Source: Allomesorhizobium sp043769475
GTDB taxonomy: Bacteria; Pseudomonadota; Alphaproteobacteria; Rhizobiales; Rhizobiaceae
DNA length: 64,000 nt
Assembly (NCBI RefSeq): GCF_043769475.1
Contig: NZ_CP171729.1
Span: 1,054,001-1,118,000 of the forward strand
Direction: 5' to 3'
The stretch's first letter is position 1, and every line of letters starts with the position of its first letter. Shown piece by piece: positions 18,230-26,656 of this stretch. The position numbers and the translations under genes were made by a program. The notes under the pieces were generated by a model. It ran no database searches, had not been told where the DNA came from, and saw only the letters and a program-made list of their open reading frames with translations.

Positions 18230-18418
18230 ATGGATAAGGAAGCAACCAAGAAACGCACCAAGCGCACCAGGCTTGCAAAGGGCCAAGAGTTGGAAGTGCA
18301 ACACCTGACCGAAACCATGGACCTGTCGCCAAATCAGGCAAAAGCCCTACTTCAGCGCCACGGGAACGACTGGGCAAAGATTCGGGAAGAGGTGGAGAAC
18401 TATAAGGCTAAAGGGTGA
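18230..18418 (+). CDS. DUF3606-type small protein
   Basis: A 62-residue basic protein: lysine/arginine-rich start (KKRTKRTRLAKGQ), then ETMDLSPNQAKALLQRHGND and WAKIREEVENYK. This matches DUF3606 proteins, small stress-linked proteins frequent on rhizobial chromosomes and plasmids. A strong AGGGGAGG lies about 11 bases before the ATG. Its stop is 20 bp before the next ATG. Confidence 0.65.
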   Translation: MDKEATKKRTKRTRLAKGQELEVQHLTETMDLSPNQAKALLQRHGNDWAKIREEVENYKAKG

Positions 18419-18438
18419 CCCGGAGGGGAGGAGGCAAC

Positions 18439-18654
18439 ATGCCCAATTTCTATTCCTCGCAAATCGACGAGATTGTCGCTGACACGGCTCTCTCGAACGA
18501 AGAAAAAATAGAGAGACTTCTGGTTATTGAATCCCAGGCCCGCGATCTCCAGCGCGCCGCATCGAGCAGTACCGCCGACAATTCGGGAGATACGGATGAT
18601 GACGTCGCCAAGGTGACACGCGCTCTCGCTCGACTGCGAGAGGCCAGGCCTTAG
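18439..18654 (+). CDS. Small hypothetical protein, helical
   Basis: A 71-residue protein starting at the ATG at 18439, with GGAGGGGAGGAGG just upstream. It is mainly helical (LSNEEKIERLLVIESQARDL) with a Ser/Asp-rich linker and a final helix. Unknown function; probably co-transcribed with the DUF3606-type gene. Confidence 0.6.
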   Translation: MPNFYSSQIDEIVADTALSNEEKIERLLVIESQARDLQRAASSSTADNSGDTDDDVAKVTRALARLREARP

Positions 18655-18858
18655 CAGACGCGGTAGGGGGTGCCTTCATCTCTGGTGCCCCTCAGCCGCA
18701 GGACCGCTCAGGGAACGCACGCGCGACGCCGCAGGTTTTCAGAATATTTTTGATGGGCTGGGATCCAGATTCTGCCCGGCCGCTCTCAAACCTCAACGGA
18801 TCTCTCGCAGCCTTGCCATCGCTTCCTATTGCCAAGGGTAGCTTGACAGCAAAAAACA

Positions 18859-18894
18859 AAAAAAGACCGGCGGGATGATGTGCCGGTCTTTTTC
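18859..18894 (-). terminator. Rho-independent terminator of the phasin gene
   Basis: An inverted repeat GACCGGC/TGCCGGTC with a 9-base loop, flanked by A and T runs on both sides. It is placed about 45 bp after the phasin stop; read on the minus strand it ends in a T-rich tract. It can act in both directions. Confidence 0.8.
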
Positions 18895-18937
18895 CTACTA
18901 TGTGTGGCCAGCGGGAGGAGTGCTGGCCGTGAACGTG

Positions 18938-19390
18938 TCAGGCGATCTTGAGATCCTTCATCGCCTTCTCGAAGACGTCCTTGATCGGCTTGGACACGTC
19001 GTCGGCGGCCTTGGTCGTCACGGTCTGAAATTCCTTGGCCTGCTCGACGGTCTTTTCAACCTGCTTGCGGAAGAAGGCAGTCTGCAGTTCGATGAACTCG
19101 GACGGCGACTTCACGGCAACCAGCGCTTCGAGGTGCGAGAAGCCGGCTTCGGCATTGGCGCGCAAGGCGGCGATCATATTCAGCGACAGTTCGTTGCCGA
19201 CAGTCTTGGCGGTTTCGAAGCTCGACTGCAGAGCCTTCTGGGTCGTCTCGGTGCCCGAGGCAAATTTTGCATAGGCTTCTTTCGACTGCTCGACGCCCTT
19301 TTCGGCGACAGCGCGGAACTGGTCGGCAGTCTTCGACGCGTCGAAGGTGGGGAATGCGGTGTTTTCAATGGTGTCAGCGGTCTTGGACAT
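18938..19390 (-). CDS. Phasin family protein (polyhydroxyalkanoate granule coat)
   Basis: A 150-residue, cysteine-free, strongly amphipathic helical protein of the Phasin_2 type (DQFRAVAEKGVEQSKEAYAK, AGFSHLEALVAVKSPSEFIE, FRKQVEKTVEQAKEFQTVTT). Phasins coat polyhydroxybutyrate granules and control their size. It is a single gene with its own terminator and a TGCA-type repeated operator upstream. Location inside the tRNA-Arg element is unusual for a carbon-storage gene. Confidence 0.88.
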   Translation of the reverse strand: MSKTADTIENTAFPTFDASKTADQFRAVAEKGVEQSKEAYAKFASGTETTQKALQSSFETAKTVGNELSLNMIAALRANAEAGFSHLEALVAVKSPSEFIELQTAFFRKQVEKTVEQAKEFQTVTTKAADDVSKPIKDVFEKAMKDLKIA

Positions 19391-19467
19391 ATTCCATCCT
19401 TTTTGGTGGACAGCCTTTCACAAAAGCCGTCTCGTTCATTTATGATGCTGCCGTAACGGAAAGTGCG

Positions 19468-19497
19468 GTGCATTGCAACATTATTGTGCATTGCACC
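19468..19497 (-). promoter_or_regulatory. Paired TGCA-type operator upstream of phasin
   Basis: GTGCATTGCA is repeated at 19468 and 19486 (18-bp period), each copy containing the palindrome TGCA-A/T-TGCA. It lies 78-107 bp before the phasin ATG. PhaR-type phasin repressors bind TGC-rich paired sites, so this is a candidate PhaR operator. Confidence 0.55.
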
Positions 19498-19723
19498 ATA
19501 AACTTTCTTCCCCAACGTAAACCTATTGCTGAATTTTTTTCTACATGTAGTGCCAGAGCCTCTATAAAACTCCCACATCTTGACTTTCTAGGCGAATTCG
19601 CCTATACGTTTTTCTGCGCTTCGGCGCGCCAATAACAACGCGGTCACGCGGATAGCCCCGGCCCGGCCGGACAGACTGAGCAGCCGCGGACACGGCGATT
19701 CATCCACTCGGGGAACTTCAAAA

Positions 19724-21145
19724 ATGACAATCACCACTGCCGGCTCGCTGCCGGCCGCCACCTTGTGCGCGGCTAATGACAATCGCCCGGCGTGGCCTGC
19801 CAATCCTGGGAAACCGTCAACACCGGAAACGGCAGACTTCTGGTTGAACTGGTCACCGCGTAAGCCCGAAAGGCTGACGCCGGTCGTCCGCAAGCCAAGG
19901 GCGCCACGCGAGGCCGCCAACGACAACGCCAAATACCCCCGCCGATACACGGATGGCGGCGTCTGGTCGCCTCCTCCGCGATTGCCTGTCAATGACAATC
20001 CGGAGCCGGTCGCGACATTGCCCACTAGCCTGCCTGTGAAGGCTGCCGACTTCCCCGACATGCACTCCTATCGCGCATGGTCGGATACCATCAGGAGGAA
20101 GGCGAAACCTGTCCTGTCGTGGCCGACAATCGAGCGTCTTGAGCGGCTGGAGTCGCCGAATAGCGCAAAGCTGCTGGCAACGTGGGCGGAGCTATCTCAA
20201 CCGCCCCGGCCGGTGGCGGAAAACGATAACGACCCGGAGCATGCGATTATCGAAGAGGACAAGCGCGAAGACATCCGCCCGAGCATCGGTGAGATTGCCG
20301 CCGCAATTGGCTGGACGAAGGTTGGACGGGAACGGAGCGAGCCTGCGGGCCGGTTTGTATCTCTGTACGAACGACCTGACGGCCGGCTGGCCGGTAAAGA
20401 GCACGGCAAGGTTGCCAGGGAAACCCATTCGGCCGTCGCGCCAGAAGGGAAACGGAATGGCGGCTTCGCGCTCGGCGACCTGCGGTTCAATCCGGCCGGC
20501 CATCTTGTCGAGTTCGGCATGACCAAGAGCGGCAAGGTGCTTCGCCCCGTCGAGCAGAAGCGCGCAGCCAAAGGTGAAGATAAGCAGCCCAAGGGCAGAA
20601 CTGATGCGCAGATTTGGTCATATCTGGCCCTACGCGGAGAATGGCCAGACGAACCGAAATACGTGATGCCTGGCGAGGCGCCCACGTTCAAGCGAAGGCC
20701 AGATGCAGCCAAGGCGCATAAAATGCTGCAGCGCCGCTACGCCGAGTGCGGTGTCAATCTTGATTGCGTTGTGGACTTCAGTGAAGCCCGCCGCCTTGCT
20801 GGTATCCCCCACGGGGAGCGCTGCCCGACCGTATTAAAAACTGGATGGGAATTTGTTGGCGGTGTGTCGCGAATGATTGGCACGGCAAAGGGTGGCACGA
20901 GCGAACCGGACTTCGGCGCACATCGGTCGGCGGTCGAGTTGGCGCGATGCGCTGATTTCGAGTGCCTGCGGAAGGCTATAGGCGAGCACGCGGAAGTCCT
21001 CGACATGGCTTGTACTGACGCAACGGCGAAGCAGATTGGCCTATCGCGCGGGTATAGAGACAGCTACGCCGAGAAGGGTGGAATCGCCGCGATAAATAAG
21101 GCGCTGAAGGTATTTTCAGAAATCTTCGGCAGCAATGTCAGGTAA
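19724..21145 (+). CDS. Large hypothetical protein with repeated NDN motifs
   Basis: A 473-residue protein of unknown function. The first 180 residues are Pro-rich, likely disordered, and hold four NDN motifs (CAANDNRP, EAANDNAK, LPVNDNPEP, VAENDNDP). The rest looks folded: GEIAAAIGWTKVGRERSEPA, GRTDAQIWSYLALRGEWPDE and a C-terminal helical part (CTDATAKQIGLSRGYRDSYA) that could be a helix-turn-helix. It precedes the phage-like gene block and may be a DNA-binding or regulatory protein; this is inference. Confidence 0.6.
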   Translation: MTITTAGSLPAATLCAANDNRPAWPANPGKPSTPETADFWLNWSPRKPERLTPVVRKPRAPREAANDNAKYPRRYTDGGVWSPPPRLPVNDNPEPVATLPTSLPVKAADFPDMHSYRAWSDTIRRKAKPVLSWPTIERLERLESPNSAKLLATWAELSQPPRPVAENDNDPEHAIIEEDKREDIRPSIGEIAAAIGWTKVGRERSEPAGRFVSLYERPDGRLAGKEHGKVARETHSAVAPEGKRNGGFALGDLRFNPAGHLVEFGMTKSGKVLRPVEQKRAAKGEDKQPKGRTDAQIWSYLALRGEWPDEPKYVMPGEAPTFKRRPDAAKAHKMLQRRYAECGVNLDCVVDFSEARRLAGIPHGERCPTVLKTGWEFVGGVSRMIGTAKGGTSEPDFGAHRSAVELARCADFECLRKAIGEHAEVLDMACTDATAKQIGLSRGYRDSYAEKGGIAAINKALKVFSEIFGSNVR

Positions 21146-21389
21146 AGCGCCGCGCCGGAGCGTATAGAGCAAGAGAAAGAGTTCTATTTGCCGCCGCTGC
21201 TTCCCCGAGCAGGGAGCGGCATTAGCGGCGCTGTTTGTCCACGGCGCCGCAACCTTTCCTAATTCCGTCATCCCATGCGGCCGCTGCCGGCAGCGTGGTC
21301 GATCGATCCCGCCCGACGCACTCCGCGTCGGCGGGATAACGTTTTTTTGTTCTGCAAACCAACCAACTTCGAAAATCAAAGGAATTGAA

Positions 21390-21930
21390 ATGACCACGAC
21401 CGTCCAGGCCGTTCACGCGCTTGCCGCGCGATGCGGTTTTCCTAAGAAACGTGTGCGCGCTGTGGCGCGGGTACTTACAGACGGCGGCTCGCTGCCTTCT
21501 GGCGCCCCCGGCAAGTCGCCTAATCTATCTCCAGAACATGTCGTAGACCTGCTGATCGGGTGTGCGGTCGACGTGTCGTTGCGCGCGGTTTCAGACACCG
21601 TTTCCCTCTACCGCGGGCTCCGCATGCCTGGACACGATGCGCGCGGCATGCCGCGGGGCCTTGCGGCTCAGTATCGATCTGCCGGTGAATACCTCGACAT
21701 CATGGCTGAAATCGCGGCTCACGGCGATGCGGCCGACGCCCGGAAAATAAAGATTGAGATAGTCGGAAATTGGCCCGAAGTCGCCCTGCACAACCTGGAA
21801 GGCATCGTTCGCTTTCGAGAGGCCGGAACCTTGGCAGATCATTGGGGCGAACGCGGGCACCGCAAATCAACGACAGTCAACGGCGCCGCATTTGTCGACG
21901 CCATTTCCGATCTTTTTTGGAGCGAAATAA
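21390..21930 (+). CDS. Hypothetical protein of phage-like block, probable frameshift at 3' end
   Basis: About 180 residues of unknown function (HALAARCGFPKKRVRAVARV; SPEHVVDLLIGCAVDVSLRA). The N-terminal helices resemble a small DNA-binding domain. The open frame runs on to 22199, but after about 21914 it only shadows the next gene. If the T6 run at 21912-21917 had one base less, the gene would end at TAA 21928-21930, one base before the next ATG. Ribosome site AAAGGA precedes the ATG. Confidence 0.55.
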
Positions 21931-21931
21931 C

Positions 21932-22555
21932 ATGGCCATTTTCAAACAGAAACCACAGGCGTCCGCCCCTACTACGTTCTGTGTGCGAACGCTTGGCGAG
22001 GCACTACCTGAGCATGAAGTGCTTTCGAAACGAGACGCCGAGTTTGTCGCGCTGGTTTGCCAGGCCGAGGCAGAGAGAGTACGTCTGCTACAGGTCGACC
22101 AGAAGAGTTTCGAAACAGAGCAGCGGAAGGCCCGCGTTGCCTCCCTTGCGGAGGGCATTGGGTCTGTTGATGAACTTCCCGAAGAACCTAAGTCGCTGAT
22201 GGGCGCCAGGTTCGCGGAAATCAATAGGCAAACCGCTGACCTCCGCTCGGCCAGAGACGTTCTTCGCGAGAAACTCACAACGGCCCGCATGAAGGCGTCA
22301 GCCATCATCGTAGATGAGGTCCGTGCCGAGTATCGCACCCGCGTTTACGCGGTGTGCAAGGCGCTGATAGCGGCATTCCAGGCCAGTCGGTCGCTCGAAG
22401 ACCTCAAGTCGGATCTCAACGACAAAGAGGTAGCGTGGACGTCACTCAATCCAGTTGGCGTAGAAGGCTTACACCATCGTTTCGCACATTTCCTGCAGGA
22501 GTCGATCAGATGCGGCTTCATCGACGCAGCCGAAGTGCCGGGAGCCCTAAAATGA
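21932..22555 (+). CDS. Hypothetical coiled-coil protein of phage-like block
   Basis: A 207-residue protein with an N-terminal basic stretch and long charged helices (ETEQRKARVASLAEGIG; EINRQTADLRSARDVLREKL), likely coiled coil. GGAG sits 10 bases before the ATG. Its stop overlaps the next gene by 4 bp (ATGA). Position between unknown genes and the prohead protease suggests a morphogenesis or regulatory role, unproven. Confidence 0.6.
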   Translation: MAIFKQKPQASAPTTFCVRTLGEALPEHEVLSKRDAEFVALVCQAEAERVRLLQVDQKSFETEQRKARVASLAEGIGSVDELPEEPKSLMGARFAEINRQTADLRSARDVLREKLTTARMKASAIIVDEVRAEYRTRVYAVCKALIAAFQASRSLEDLKSDLNDKEVAWTSLNPVGVEGLHHRFAHFLQESIRCGFIDAAEVPGALK

Positions 22556-22749
22556 GCAAGCTAGAGCGAGCGACAGCGCGGACAAATCGTCGTGAACATA
22601 CGGTCTCGTTAAACGGCAAGCCGTTCGAGGTCGCAGATTTCGATCCTGTGGCGATGGCGAGGTCCATCAAGCGCCGCAAGAAGCCCGCCACGCTGGCGGA
22701 GAAGAAAGCCCGCGTCGAGAAGCTTGCGAGGCTGCATGGCCTTGCTTGA
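22552..22749 (+). CDS. Small basic hypothetical protein
   Basis: A 65-residue basic protein (RREHTVSLNGKPFEVADFD; SIKRRKKPATLAEKKARVEK). The start overlaps the preceding stop (ATGA) and the end overlaps the protease start by 14 bp, so it is within a tightly coupled operon. Function unknown. Confidence 0.6.
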   Translation: MSKLERATARTNRREHTVSLNGKPFEVADFDPVAMARSIKRRKKPATLAEKKARVEKLARLHGLA

Positions 22750-23299
22750 ACTCGAAACACGTACAAAGTCGATCGACCCTGCCGACGGAAACTTGATCGC
22801 CGGTTACGCCGCTATCTTTCATTCGGAGGCCGTCATCGCAGGCGAGTTCCGGGAGAAGATAGCGCCCGGCGCGTTCGCCCGCTCTCTGCGAGAGAACGAC
22901 GTCGTCGCCTTGATAGCCCACGACAGCGGGCGCGTTTTGGGGCGCATGTCCAGCGGTACGCTTCGCCTCCGGGAAGACGCCAAGGGCCTAGCCTTCGATC
23001 TCCATGCTGATCCCTCTACACCAGATGGCGCGACGGCCCTCGGCCTTGTCCGCAGGCGGGATCTGCGTGGGATGTCATTTGGTTTCAGGGTGCGGGACGA
23101 AGCTTGGACTGAAACCAGCGGCCTGCCTCTTCGAACGCTCAATGATATCGACCTGGCCGAGATCACACTAACCGCGTTCCCGGCGTATGAGAACACAACC
23201 GCAGCATTGCGCAGCCTTGCAGCCTTCCGGAGCGCAGCAGCAGCCCGCCTAGCCATGCGGATGAAGACTGACTTGCGCGTGCGAGGGCGGCAGCTGTAG
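22736..23299 (+). CDS. HK97-family phage prohead protease
   Basis: A 187-residue serine protease of the U35/S78 prohead family that trims scaffold or capsid delta domains. Key features are IAGYAAIFHSE, the early EKIAPGAFARSL, the catalytic His in VVALIAHDSGRVLGR, GTLRLREDAKGLAFD and the serine in RGMSFGFRV. The C-terminal LAEITLTAFPAYENTT is typical. The usual neighbours, portal and major capsid, are missing; only a small terminase follows. The start at 22736 is preferred, with 22724 as an alternative. Confidence 0.9.
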   Translation: MALLELETRTKSIDPADGNLIAGYAAIFHSEAVIAGEFREKIAPGAFARSLRENDVVALIAHDSGRVLGRMSSGTLRLREDAKGLAFDLHADPSTPDGATALGLVRRRDLRGMSFGFRVRDEAWTETSGLPLRTLNDIDLAEITLTAFPAYENTTAALRSLAAFRSAAAARLAMRMKTDLRVRGRQL

Positions 23300-23410
23300 C
23301 CGGGCCGGGGCCTCCGCATCGCTCCGGGCCGTTTACCCTTAGTACCGGTCAGGGGCGTCGCGCACGCAAGCGACTCCCCGATTGAATCGTGATTCCTAAA
23401 AGGAGGCAAA

Positions 23411-23755
23411 ATGGGCGAAAAGCCACAAAAGCCGCCGGCACACCTGTCGCCAGCGGCGCGCAAGTTCTTTCGCGGCGTGGTCGAGGACTACTGCCTGGAC
23501 GAGCATCACATCAAGCTTTTGGTGCTGGCTTGCGAAGCCTTAGACCGCGGCGAGCAAGCGCGAAAAACGCTGGCAGATTCGGGGGTTACGTTCATCGACC
23601 GCTTCGGCTGCCCCCGCGCGCACCCTTGCGTCGCAATCGAACGCGACTCGCGCCTGGCATACGCCAGGCTGCTCAGAGAGCTTTGCCTAGATGACGATGA
23701 CGGCTCGCCGCAAGAGACGGCGAGACCGCCCGCATTGCGGGACAATAGAGGTTAA
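23411..23755 (+). CDS. P27-family phage terminase small subunit
   Basis: A 114-residue protein of the P27 (Terminase_4) family, which recognises pac/cos DNA for packaging. It shows LSPAARKFFRGVVEDY, LLVLACEALDRGEQARKTL and HPCVAIERDSRLAYARLLREL, the family's order. A large terminase gene would normally follow, but only a 120-residue gene and then an IS element are found. A good AAAAGGAGG precedes the ATG. Confidence 0.85.
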   Translation: MGEKPQKPPAHLSPAARKFFRGVVEDYCLDEHHIKLLVLACEALDRGEQARKTLADSGVTFIDRFGCPRAHPCVAIERDSRLAYARLLRELCLDDDDGSPQETARPPALRDNRG

Positions 23756-23757
23756 AA

Positions 23758-24120
23758 ATGCCACGAAAATCGCGAAAATCGAAGCGCAGACAAACCGTTT
23801 CCGACGCCTGGATCTTATGGGCATGCGACGGGGAAATACCTGAAGATGAGCCGAGGCGGGACGACTGGCTAACGTTCCAATACTTCAGCAACGAAGCCGA
23901 GTTACGCGCCTTCTGGCAGCAAGACGGCCAGCGCGCGATTGAAGCGTGGATCGCGGCAAACGGGCCAGGCACGCGACCTGCCAATTACTGGCGATACGCT
24001 CTCCCCCGAGCCGGTGAACTACGGTTTGGCCATCCGCTTGCCTCGCCGTTTTTAGACGATGAATCCCAGGCAGAATACTTGGTGCGGCACGGGCTTTTGT
24101 TGAACGGCGAGCGCGTCTAA
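23758..24120 (+). CDS. Phage-associated hypothetical protein
   Basis: A 120-residue protein with a basic N-terminus (RKSRKSKRRQ) and aromatic-rich middle (WILWACDGEIPEDEPRRDDW; RPANYWRYALPRAGELRFGH). It begins 2 bp after the terminase stop and its TAA stop is the IS target site, so the original C-terminus might have been longer. Unknown function. Confidence 0.6.
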   Translation: MPRKSRKSKRRQTVSDAWILWACDGEIPEDEPRRDDWLTFQYFSNEAELRAFWQQDGQRAIEAWIAANGPGTRPANYWRYALPRAGELRFGHPLASPFLDDESQAEYLVRHGLLLNGERV

Positions 24121-25052
24121 GAGCCTGAATCAAAAAGGATGTTTTGATATCAAGCTCTTGCGAGCCTGCGTGTGAGCAGGCGAATGTGGGCGACGTATAA
24201 CCAGGCTTCTGCGGAGGCGATGGATTTCTCCCAGTCCTTAGCCAGCCTGCGGCATCGCCCCAGCCATGCGAATGTGCGCTCCACGACCCAGCGGCGCGGC
24301 AGGACCTCGAAGCCTTTGGCTTTGTCCGTCCGCTTGACGATCTCCAGGGTGAACGTGCCGATCTTTTGCATCGCGCCCTTAAGCTTCGGCCCGGCATAGC
24401 CGCCGTCGGCGAAGACGTGTCGCAGCCACGGCCAGCGTTCGAGAATGGTCTTGAGGGCAGCCGGTGCGCCGTCCCGGTCCTGGATATCGGCGGCATGGAC
24501 GACGAGACCGACCATCAGCCCGATGGTGTCGACAACGATGTGACGCTTGCGCCCGTTGATCTTCTTTCCTGCGTCGAAGCCCCGAATTCCGCCGCTTTCC
24601 GTGGTCTTGACCGATTGGCTGTCGATCACGCCCGCCGTCGGACTCGCTTCCCGACCCTCGGCCTCGCGCGCCGCCATGACGAGGCTGTTGCTGATGGTCC
24701 GCAACAGGCCCTCCTCACGCCAGCGATAGAAGTACTTCTGCACCGTTGAAAAGGGTGGGAAGTCTTTCGGCAGCAATCGCCACGCGCCGCCCGACGAGGC
24801 GAGGTAAAGAAGTGCGTTCACGACCTCGCGCAGGTCCGTCTTGCGCGGCCGGCCGATGCGGTTCGCCGACGGCATCATCGGCGCAATCAGCGCCCACTCC
24901 GCATCGGTCAGATCGCTTGCGTAACGGGCGCAACGCCGCTCATAATGCGCACGGGTGATTTCAGTCCAGGCCATCGTGATCTCCATCAGATCTCGCAAAT
25001 CCGACGGAATCACAACCTGCTGAAATCACTCAACTCTTTTTGGAACGGACAC
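24121..25052 (-). mobile_element. IS5-family (IS427-like) insertion sequence
   Basis: A 932-bp element with imperfect terminal inverted repeats (left GAGCCTGAATCAAAAAG, right GTGTCCGTTCCAAAAAG, 11 of 17 matching) flanked by the 3-bp direct repeat TAA (24118-24120 and 25053-25055). TNA target duplications fit the IS427 group. It carries one transposase and splits the phage-like genes from downstream cargo. Confidence 0.82.
24150..24974 (-). CDS. IS5-family transposase
   Basis: A 274-residue DDE transposase. The N-terminus has DLTDAEWALIAPMMPSANRI (DUF4096-type), then an HTH-like stretch (LYLASSGGAWRLLPKDFPP). The DDE core is visible: GVIDSQSVKTTE (first D), FADGGYAGPKL (second D) and RRWVVERTFAWLGRCRRL (E in the conserved Y/W-x-ER block). 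It is intact, so the IS may still be active. The ATG at 24974 is chosen; upstream in-frame ATGs exist at 24986 and 25013. Confidence 0.92.
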   Translation of the reverse strand: MAWTEITRAHYERRCARYASDLTDAEWALIAPMMPSANRIGRPRKTDLREVVNALLYLASSGGAWRLLPKDFPPFSTVQKYFYRWREEGLLRTISNSLVMAAREAEGREASPTAGVIDSQSVKTTESGGIRGFDAGKKINGRKRHIVVDTIGLMVGLVVHAADIQDRDGAPAALKTILERWPWLRHVFADGGYAGPKLKGAMQKIGTFTLEIVKRTDKAKGFEVLPRRWVVERTFAWLGRCRRLAKDWEKSIASAEAWLYVAHIRLLTRRLARA

Positions 25053-25066
25053 TAACGTACGAACCG

Positions 25067-25633
25067 TCAGACGTTCTCTGCCGTGATTTTGCGGTAGAAC
25101 TCATTGATAAAATCCGCAGTTACGACGCCCATCGGATCGCAGGAAAAGTTGATCAGATTCAGTGCGAGAACAGTGCAGCGGGCGGATAAGTCGTCCAATT
25201 GTGCGGGAGTGGTCCGCTGAATCTGTGTTCCTTTCTTGAGCGGCTTATTGCGGCGGCGCATGACTAGCCGCTTGTTCTTGTCTGTTTGAATGACGCTGTG
25301 GACAAATGTGTTCCGCTGCGCCGCTATCTCTACCGCCTCATTCAGCAATGGTTCTATGGCCTGCAGGTGTGCTTGGTATTTGGGGTCCGACGAGAACACA
25401 GCGCGCAAATAGGGCGGCTTTCGATTGAAAGATCTTGGAAGTTGCTGCTCGAATTTTCGTGGATTAAGCACCTCGTGGACGTAGAAAATGATGGTATCGA
25501 GCGCTTCTTCGGCGAATGCCCAACTGACTGCCAGGTGCCCGATATGGGCGCACAGCTTCTGATATTCAGGCGGGCTTTGATCTAACCCCATGCCAATGCC
25601 TGCCAAAGCGGGATTTTCTTTATAGGAGAACAA
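25067..25633 (-). CDS. Hypothetical protein, helical
   Basis: A 188-residue protein: AHIGHLAVSWAFAEEALDTI, PLLNEAVEIAAQRNTFVHSV and RRRNKPLKKGTQIQRTT. The regularly spaced helices with an RNxxxH-like RNTFVH motif resemble HEPN-type or related RNase/helical domains, but the match is too weak to call. Directly beside the IS right end. A start at one of the internal methionines (GMGLDQ) is possible. Confidence 0.55.
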   Translation of the reverse strand: MFSYKENPALAGIGMGLDQSPPEYQKLCAHIGHLAVSWAFAEEALDTIIFYVHEVLNPRKFEQQLPRSFNRKPPYLRAVFSSDPKYQAHLQAIEPLLNEAVEIAAQRNTFVHSVIQTDKNKRLVMRRRNKPLKKGTQIQRTTPAQLDDLSARCTVLALNLINFSCDPMGVVTADFINEFYRKITAENV

Positions 25634-25669
25634 GCATCACCATGGCATTCAATGTCCAGCCCGGCGAAA

Positions 25670-25921
25670 CTATTTTGATAGGTTGCCCTTTACCCTTATC
25701 GCGGCCTGTCCGAATGTTTCTACGACTGCATTCTTGGCTTCGTCCATTACTCTCCGGCTGTGCGCGTCTGGTGGCGCGAGAACGTTGATAGCGTGCAGCA
25801 TGGAATCCTTCATCTCCTGAAGTTTCCCCATCGGATCGGTATGATCCAAAGCTATGCCCGCGACGTGCGCCCGCATAAACAGCTCCAACGCAATTATTCG
25901 ACCTTGTAGGTGATCGTCCAT
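25670..25921 (-). CDS. Small hypothetical protein, helical
   Basis: An 83-residue helical protein (LQGRIIALELFMRAHVAGIA; KLQEMKDSMLHAINVLAPPD). It is just upstream of, and on the same strand as, the 188-residue gene. Unknown function. Confidence 0.5.
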   Translation of the reverse strand: MDDHLQGRIIALELFMRAHVAGIALDHTDPMGKLQEMKDSMLHAINVLAPPDAHSRRVMDEAKNAVVETFGQAAIRVKGNLSK

Positions 25922-26047
25922 TTGTCATTCCCCCATTTTGCCCTGCGAGGCTAGCGTACCGGGTAGGTGGAGTCGATTCACCTGCCGCTTTGCTAGCGCA
26001 CACTGCGCGCCGGACCGCTCCCCCTTTTCATTGCCGCACAAATAGAA

Positions 26048-26085
26048 GGCCGGCGCCATTCGGGGGGTAGTGAACAGCGCCGGCC
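26048..26085. terminator. Inverted repeat, possible terminator
   Basis: GGCCGGCGC and GCGCCGGCC form a perfect 9-bp stem with a 20-base loop in a non-coding stretch. No T run follows, so the terminator role is uncertain. Confidence 0.3.
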
Positions 26086-26176
26086 CAGGCAGTCCTTTAA
26101 AGGTCCACCGCAGCTACCAACGTAACGTAGCGTAAGCCTCCCGCAAGCCGCACTTTCGCAACTCCACAGGAAACAA

Positions 26177-26386
26177 ATGACCCGACTTACACAACCCGCA
26201 CCCGCGGGATCGCCGCCGCTTGCCGCGGCGCTCGCCTTCACCGCTTCAATTTCAATCATTCTCTCGCTGGCCTGCCTAGCCGGCTGCGTAAATCGGAACG
26301 GAGAGGTCATGCCGGGAGCCAGAAAAAGGGAGCCGGGGAGGTCTTTCCCGGCCCATCAAGGTGGACTGGGCGGGCGCTTTTGTTAG
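26177..26386 (+). CDS. Possible small lipoprotein
   Basis: A 69-residue frame with a hydrophobic segment ending in a lipobox-like LAGC (LACLAGCVNRNG). Such short lipoproteins occur in phage lysis modules (Rz1-like), but no Rz or endolysin gene is near. An open frame of this length could be chance. Confidence 0.3.
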   Translation: MTRLTQPAPAGSPPLAAALAFTASISIILSLACLAGCVNRNGEVMPGARKREPGRSFPAHQGGLGGRFC

Positions 26387-26476
26387 ATCATCTGCCGCCT
26401 CAGTCGAGTGTCAAACGGGGAACGTCCGGCGCATGTTCCCTCGATTGTGCCAAGGTGCCTTGCCCTGGCCGTCCGA

Positions 26477-26656
26477 TCAACCCTTGAGACGATCCCGGAT
26501 CTTGTCCTCGGTCTTCCCCAGGCCCTTTTTAGTGCTTTCATCAAGCTCGTCGGCAGTTCCGGCTGCACTAGCGTTCTTGTCACCAGTCGCCGCTTTGCCG
26601 ATCCTTTTCCGGTCTTCGCCGCGCTTGGCGGAGCCTTTCACTTCATCTTTGTTCAT
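26477..26656 (-). CDS. CsbD-family stress-response protein
   Basis: A 59-residue hydrophilic protein (MNKDEVKGSAKRGEDRKRIG; GLGKTEDKIRDRLKG) of the CsbD-like family, small proteins induced by general stress. The ATG at 26656 gives the normal length. Single gene on the element. Confidence 0.72.
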   Translation of the reverse strand: MNKDEVKGSAKRGEDRKRIGKAATGDKNASAAGTADELDESTKKGLGKTEDKIRDRLKG

